Below, in pieces: positions 58,870-64,000 of a stretch of 64,000 nt of DNA (position 1 is its first letter; every line of letters starts with the position of its first letter). The stretch spans positions 33,091,608 through 33,155,607 of the forward strand of contig NC_088300.1 in NCBI RefSeq assembly GCF_032854445.1, written 5' to 3'. Below the pieces are notes generated by a model. The model worked only from the letters and a program-made list of their open reading frames with translations. It was not told where the DNA came from and ran no database searches. The position numbers and the translations under genes are program-made. The stretch comes from Liolophura sinensis. Lineage: Eukaryota; Mollusca; Polyplacophora; Chitonida; Chitonidae.

Positions 58870-61021
58870 GCATCTTGTCAGCTCATGGTAGTGATGTAGT
58901 CATGCACTCACCAGAGACATGTCTAAATACGCTAAAGCCATTATAATACCTGCATGGCGTAAAATCTTTGCTAACATACCTGAATTGGTGTAAATCGATT
59001 AACAGAAATAGAATAGCCTGACTTGTTTTTTTTTTTCAAGGTATTATCAGATGTAATAAGTGCAATTGCTGGAAAGGTTAGTGGTATTTAAGACCTATAA
59101 ACCCAAAGCTGACAGGCAGAAAGTCAGCTTACATCAGCATTTGACATTTACAGAAGAGATAAAGCAACATTCCCTGCAAAAGCTAGAACCTGTTGTTTCT
59201 ATCATATCCAAAGACAAAAGCTATCTGTGAGTCAGCACCACTATAATATAAAATTCCTTCCCTGCTTTTGAGACATGGTTACAAAATGTCTACCACGCAA
59301 AATCGTGCAAATATTTTGGTGTGAAAGTGATACAATAAAGTCCCATATGTTCGTTATCACATCATCTTTAATAGACTGCCCTGTCTATTACAGCCGCTCC
59401 ACGGTGGAGATTCCAAATGGCAGCTCCTTAGGGAATATATGTAAATAACATTTTCCTTAAAAATGTCCAAGTTGTTCTATTCTTGATGTATAAACCATTG
59501 ATGAGCCCATTGTTTTAGTATATCTACAGTTTTTTTGTGGTAAGCAATTTTACCATAAATCTTTTAACCAAAATGATAAACCACATTTTTGAATAATTTC
59601 TTCGCAACTTTCTCCCTTTTTGTCCTGACAGCAAGACGAAGACTTTTATCAACATGCACTCTTAACAAATGTATGGATTTAAGGTGGTTTAAGGTGGTTA
59701 GCTTTTACCTTCAGCCGCGTAAAAAGTTCACATCATTTGGGACGATTCCGGCGAACTTCTCGTCTATTTGAACCAGACTGTGGACTTCAGACGTGAATCA
59801 TTGTATTATGAGTTGATCAGTACAACACAGTATTGGCGGGACCGAATGGTTAGGGCGACCGCGAAGAAGTCGGGAGATCTTGGATCAAACTAGTGATGGA
59901 TCATAAAAAAGACTTTAAAAATGATACCTGTTGTTGCCTAGCTTGGTGCTTGGCACTCATAGATTAGTGCAAGGAAACGGGACTGGTGGACCCGGTGTCA
60001 GTATAATGTGACTGGGTGGAGTGTCATGTCTGGTGTCTTTGGCATGATACTTCAGTAGTGGTAGTACTTTAACCGCATGGACTCGCCCTGCCACAAGAAG
60101 ACACAATATATATACAAACACCCAATGATTCCTCCTCGTTATGTAACTGAAAAAAAAGTACGAAATAAAACCCCAAGCACACACACCCACACACACCCAC
60201 ACACACACCCATACACCCACACACACCCACACACACATAGTACGGCGGTATGGCGAGATCAGCTTGCAAACAAAGATCATATAGTCTGAAGAGTATAGTG
60301 CCACCGACCATCACACGATAAAACAACATATATTGCGAATAAATATTTGACCCGAAGAGTTGAAAAGGTTTGTTGATTTCTTTCAATTCTGTAATAAAAT
60401 AAACTGCATTGGTGTGGAGTTAAAATGATAAAAGTGTTACCATAGTACCACATACAAATCAGTCTCGGTAAGCTGAAATATATCAGCAAACATAAGTCAC
60501 ACAGTTTTATTTATCCACCTAGCCGATGTTTGTTTGCCATGCTTTTACACAGTATACAGGTAACGACCTAAGTGTATTTACACCTATCTGCCATAAACCC
60601 ATTAAGCCAGATAGCTGTTTCGATAAGGTGTTGCCTCAGTACGCATGTGCGTAACGTCTCACTGGCGGAGTGAACAATAGCACATGTACCGTTATACCTC
60701 TGACAGGCCTACAACATTACAGTCCTCGGCGAAGATTCAAAAGCTATCCGGCTTATTCTTACACGCTGGTGGAAGCAGGATCCACTTTAAGCTGTCATCA
60801 AAAATAAACTGTAATGTTCTAATTCGTCACTCAAATCCACTACGGATCCACGGTGGAGAGACCTTCTCGGCTTTGATGAATCATAACCACCTCTGTTTAT
60901 ATGCGATGTATAGACAGACTTCTGTAGGCTAAACTGGACAGATTCGATCAAGGACACTTATAAAACTACTGTTGAAAAGAGAAGATTCTGGTTCACATTA
61001 TTCACAAAGCTTGTACTAACC
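58870..61021. other. Intergenic DNA upstream of the second intact receptor
   Basis: No supportable gene. It contains a CA-rich microsatellite and AT-rich stretches. Short open frames (59589-59771, 60684-60932 on plus) have no recognisable domain. The 5' flanks of the two intact receptors show no obvious similarity by eye. Confidence 0.4.
60176..60238. repeat. ACACAC/CCCAC microsatellite
   Basis: ACACACAC blocks separated by CCCAC units over about 60 bp. It explains the low-complexity CVGV and THPH open frames on the two strands. Confidence 0.95.
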
Positions 61022-61984
61022 ATGTCTTCTGATGGAAATCATACCAATTCTACATTACATCATCTGGACATGTCAAACATTTGGGTATTTGTACCTACTT
61101 GTACAATGGCAATTGCTGGAATTTTGGCCAATGTATACTTAATCTTTACCATTTACCGACAGCAATCTTTGCGACGTGCGCCCACCTATGTGGTACTTAT
61201 GTGCCTGGCATTGGTAGACGCAATCCACCTTGTGTTTCTTACGTGTGCAGGGATTTACTACATATATGTCCCTGCAAAGACAAGCCCTTTGTGTCAGATC
61301 ATGATTTTCAGTATGTATTGTATGACTGGAGTTAGCGGCTACCACGTGGTGATCTTCTCGGTATTGCGATACGTGATTCTTGTCAAACCATTCTTCGCTA
61401 TGAAGTACGTGACAGTGAAGAACACACTCTGCTCTTGTATAATGTGCTGGCTGGTTTTCTCGTGTTTAGCCGGATTGGCTTTCCTTACCACAGAAGCGGG
61501 GAACATCGAAACCTCCGACGGGAAACAAATTAACATGTGTGTTAAAACAGAGAACGGTAAATTCGTCGAGATGATTATCTGTATTCTTGAATATCATATT
61601 CCGCTCTCATTAATTTCAGGGTTTCATGTGGCAAAGTGTGTGCACGTGAACAGACGCTCTATGGAGGCTGCCCATACACCGACAGTGAAACTGCAAGTAT
61701 CTACAGCTGTTGTCGTGACAATAATCACGATATATACCATCTGCTACTTTCCTATGACCACTTACATTCTAATTACACTGATTTCAGAGATACCGGTTAC
61801 GTCCAAAGTGCATTTTCTCGGCTATTGTTTCGCAGCACTTATACCTGCGAATAGTGCTTTAAACCCCTTTGTGTATTTCTTCTTTACAAAGTGTTTTAAT
61901 AAGGGAAAGCGCAGGGAAGCGGGTAAAAATGCGCAGACCATTTCACCGCAACGACCAAATACCTCCCCGTTACCAAGACTATGA
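61022..61984 (+). CDS. Rhodopsin-like (class A) G-protein-coupled receptor, intact, single exon
   Basis: 320 residues with seven hydrophobic segments. N-terminal sequons NHT and NST sit at positions 6 and 9, matching the first receptor. Motifs: GILANVYLI (TM1), CLALVDAIHLV (TM2), LCQIMIF (TM3 Cys), VLRY replacing DRY, MCWLVFSC (TM4), NMCVKTEN (loop-2 Cys), YHIPLSLISGF (TM5), CYFPMTT replacing CWxP (TM6) and NSALNPFVY (TM7). The tail is basic and longer (GKRREAGKNAQT, ending LPRL). A 57-base block in TM3-TM4 is identical to the first receptor although flanking codons differ. The ligand is unknown; a membrane signalling role is inferred from the fold only. The context ACCATGTC supports the start. 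Confidence 0.92.
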   Translation: MSSDGNHTNSTLHHLDMSNIWVFVPTCTMAIAGILANVYLIFTIYRQQSLRRAPTYVVLMCLALVDAIHLVFLTCAGIYYIYVPAKTSPLCQIMIFSMYCMTGVSGYHVVIFSVLRYVILVKPFFAMKYVTVKNTLCSCIMCWLVFSCLAGLAFLTTEAGNIETSDGKQINMCVKTENGKFVEMIICILEYHIPLSLISGFHVAKCVHVNRRSMEAAHTPTVKLQVSTAVVVTIITIYTICYFPMTTYILITLISEIPVTSKVHFLGYCFAALIPANSALNPFVYFFFTKCFNKGKRREAGKNAQTISPQRPNTSPLPRL

Positions 61985-62119
61985 TATTAATTAAGCTCTG
62001 TGCAATTTTAACAAGAAAAAACGACGTGGCGTAAAACACCGGTAAGGTGAAACATAGATGAAATGTCGGCAAACGTAAAGATCTGACGTCACCTGGAAAG
62101 AGACACTTGAGGGAAACAT

Positions 62120-62780
62120 TAAGTGAATCATAAGGTTAATCATCTATGAAACATTGGTCAAGTGAATCATCTGTGAAACATTGGTCAAGTGAATCATCTG
62201 TGAAACATTGGTCAAGTGAATCATCTGTGAAACATTGGTAAAGTGAATCATCAGTGAAACATTGGTAAAGTGAATCATCTGTGAAACATTGGTAAAGTGA
62301 ATCATCTGTGAAACACTGGTAAAGTGAATCATCTGTGAAACACTGGTAAAGTGAATCATCTGTGAAACACTGATAAAGTGAATCATCTGTGAAATATTGG
62401 TAAAGTGAATCATCTGTGAAACACTGGTAAAGTGAATCATCTGTGAAACACTGGTAAAGTGAATCATCTATGTAACATTGGTAAAGTGAATCATTTATGA
62501 AACATTGATATAGTGAATCTTCTATGTAAAATTGATAAAGTGAACCATTTTCGAAACATTGGTAAAGTGAATCATCTGTGAAACATTGGTAAAGTGAATC
62601 ATTTACGAAACATTGGTAAAGTGAATCATGTATAAAATATTGGTAAAGTGAATCATCAGTGTAACACTGCTAAAGTGAATCATCTGTGATGCATTGATAA
62701 AGTGAACCATTTACGAAACAATGGTACAGAAAATCAACTCTGAAACATTGGTATAGTCAATCATCTATGTAACATTGGCT
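62120..62780. repeat. 27-bp minisatellite, about 24 copies
   Basis: Units of GTGAATCATCTGTGAAACAT plus TGGTAAA repeat head to tail. Early units carry TGGTCAA; later ones are more diverged (ATCATTTATGAAACATTGA and so on). The period is a multiple of three, so the minus strand stays open as a 9-residue MIHFTSVSQ repeat. It starts about 135 bp after the second receptor's stop codon. Confidence 0.95.
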
Positions 62781-62789
62781 AGACACAAA

Positions 62790-64000
62790 TATATACACGC
62801 ACTACAAACTGATGACGATGAGACGGCATTGCAACCCAGAATAGTTGTCTCTGAACAAGTCATATTGGTAAACTACAGCACTGCCTTTAAGCTGAAGATG
62901 ACTGCTAATAACCATACATTGTGACATCATTTGAAAGGAAGGTTAAATAATACGGTGTAACATCATGGGTAAGTGGGACACAATCAGAACACTAAACTCT
63001 CAGCTTGATCTTTCGTGATCTTCTTGCAGTCTGTTCGGTACACTTATGTATTGTACGTGATACATTAACATTCATCAGAATGGCCAACACTTTGTCTAAC
63101 GTTGTTCGACTACTGGGATTGCCTCATTACAAAGTTACATGCTGTGACACCTCTTGAAGGGAAGCGTAAATATGGAACAATGCATGGTCTTCACTGTTTA
63201 TTGTTAAATGCATAATGTTTGTAGGCCATCAGATTAGAGAATATGTATCGTCACAGAGAGGGTGAAGTAAGCGTTCTGACGAAGACCACTGGGCACAGCT
63301 TGGTCCAGCATTCACTTCCGGGACTACGATGACACTCCCGGGGTCATCAGAACGGGCGTCACTTTGTATAACGTTGTGGAACAAGAAGACAGCTGAGAGA
63401 ACGTTCACCTTGACCCAGATGACCTCTGTCTGTTATAAACGTTTTCCTGTGGAGATTCCAGGAGACCATTGTTTGGAGAAGTTTTAGGAAACAAAGAATG
63501 AAACTTACATTTCTCATATATTTTGTATTACTTTAGTCATAAAAACAATCTGTGTCATATAAATAAAAATATTTAACCAATTTATGGTATATATAGGCTC
63601 ATTTAAAAAGTAATTTTAACAAAACTGCACAGACAGTTAACCCACGACCTTTTGCTGGATATTTTCACCTCAACTTTCTTTTTGTCTTTCCAGCTGGACG
63701 AAGATAACCTTTAAAGGATAAGAAAACATCTGGCTAATTGTCATTTTATATGAATAACTATCCCTCAAAGTACCTTAAGACGGCAATGATTTCTTTTCAA
63801 GCAAATAAAAGTGATGTGAAACTTGACTTTGACACAGCTTTGCCATTTTTGAGAGAAGTGTGACGTCCCGGTTACTCATGCTCTGTAGAGACGGAGTTAC
63901 TTTGCGTTGAGCGAGGGTCGATTCGGTAAAATCACCGCAGGAAAAGATATGATACTTTATATAAAGTTTAATCACCCTTGTTTTAATCACATGAAGTCTC
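62790..64000. other. Right-end non-coding DNA
   Basis: No credible ORF, RNA gene or recognised repeat. A minus-strand open frame at 63775-63990 has no family motif. Confidence 0.4.

Noticed and set aside
59957-60386. Minus-strand ORFs rich in Cys, Val and Gly
   Set aside because: Translation of the ACACAC/CCCAC microsatellite.
62144-62467. 107-codon minus-strand protein with MIHFTSVSQ repeats
   Set aside because: Open only because the repeat period is a multiple of three; no start context or domain.
62120-62780. CRISPR-like regular repeat array
   Set aside because: Units are contiguous with no unique spacers, in an animal genome. It is a minisatellite.

Overview
The window is animal nuclear DNA, AT-rich, with spliced genes, long introns and abundant short dispersed repeats. 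Frequent acatgtacatgta-type runs and many copies of a tRNA-headed SINE with an (AATA)n tail fit a mollusc (bivalve or gastropod). That placement is an inference from repeat style; I cannot name the species.

Layout. (1) 72-2294, minus: the first three coding exons of an NRDE2-like gene running off the left edge. (2) 3.3-4.4 kb, plus: a small cysteine-rich, zinc-ribbon-like gene of unknown function, model uncertain. (3) 10.9-19.2 kb, minus: a complete coding region for a FoxN2/3 forkhead factor (seven coding exons, 475 codons, reconstructed by splice phase). About 23 kb of non-coding DNA lies upstream, the part nearest the gene studded with RFX X-box-like palindromes, with a CpG-bearing candidate promoter near 39-40 kb. 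(4) 42.6-51.5 kb, minus: a complete SRP54 gene (15 coding exons, 506 codons). (5) 54.7-62.0 kb: three related rhodopsin-like receptor sequences. Two are intact, single-exon and on the plus strand; between them lies a broken one on the minus strand. (6) 62.1-64 kb: a 27-bp minisatellite, then unannotated DNA.

The conserved genes are housekeeping or regulatory: NRDE2 in nuclear RNA surveillance, FoxN2/3 in transcription, SRP54 in targeting secretory proteins. They do not form a pathway, but their linkage is notable because the human FOXN3, NRDE2 and SRP54 genes all lie on chromosome 14q. The receptor cluster is a lineage-type tandem family with signs of gene conversion and decay.

I found no CRISPR array, prokaryotic system, rRNA, convincing free-standing tRNA gene or autonomous transposon ORF. 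Intergenic and intronic DNA consists mainly of SINEs of at least two families, other dispersed repeats and simple repeats. The signals most worth a second look are the X-box-like array around the FoxN2/3 gene, the gene-conversion tract between receptors, and the palindromic CACCGCGGTG repeats upstream of SRP54.
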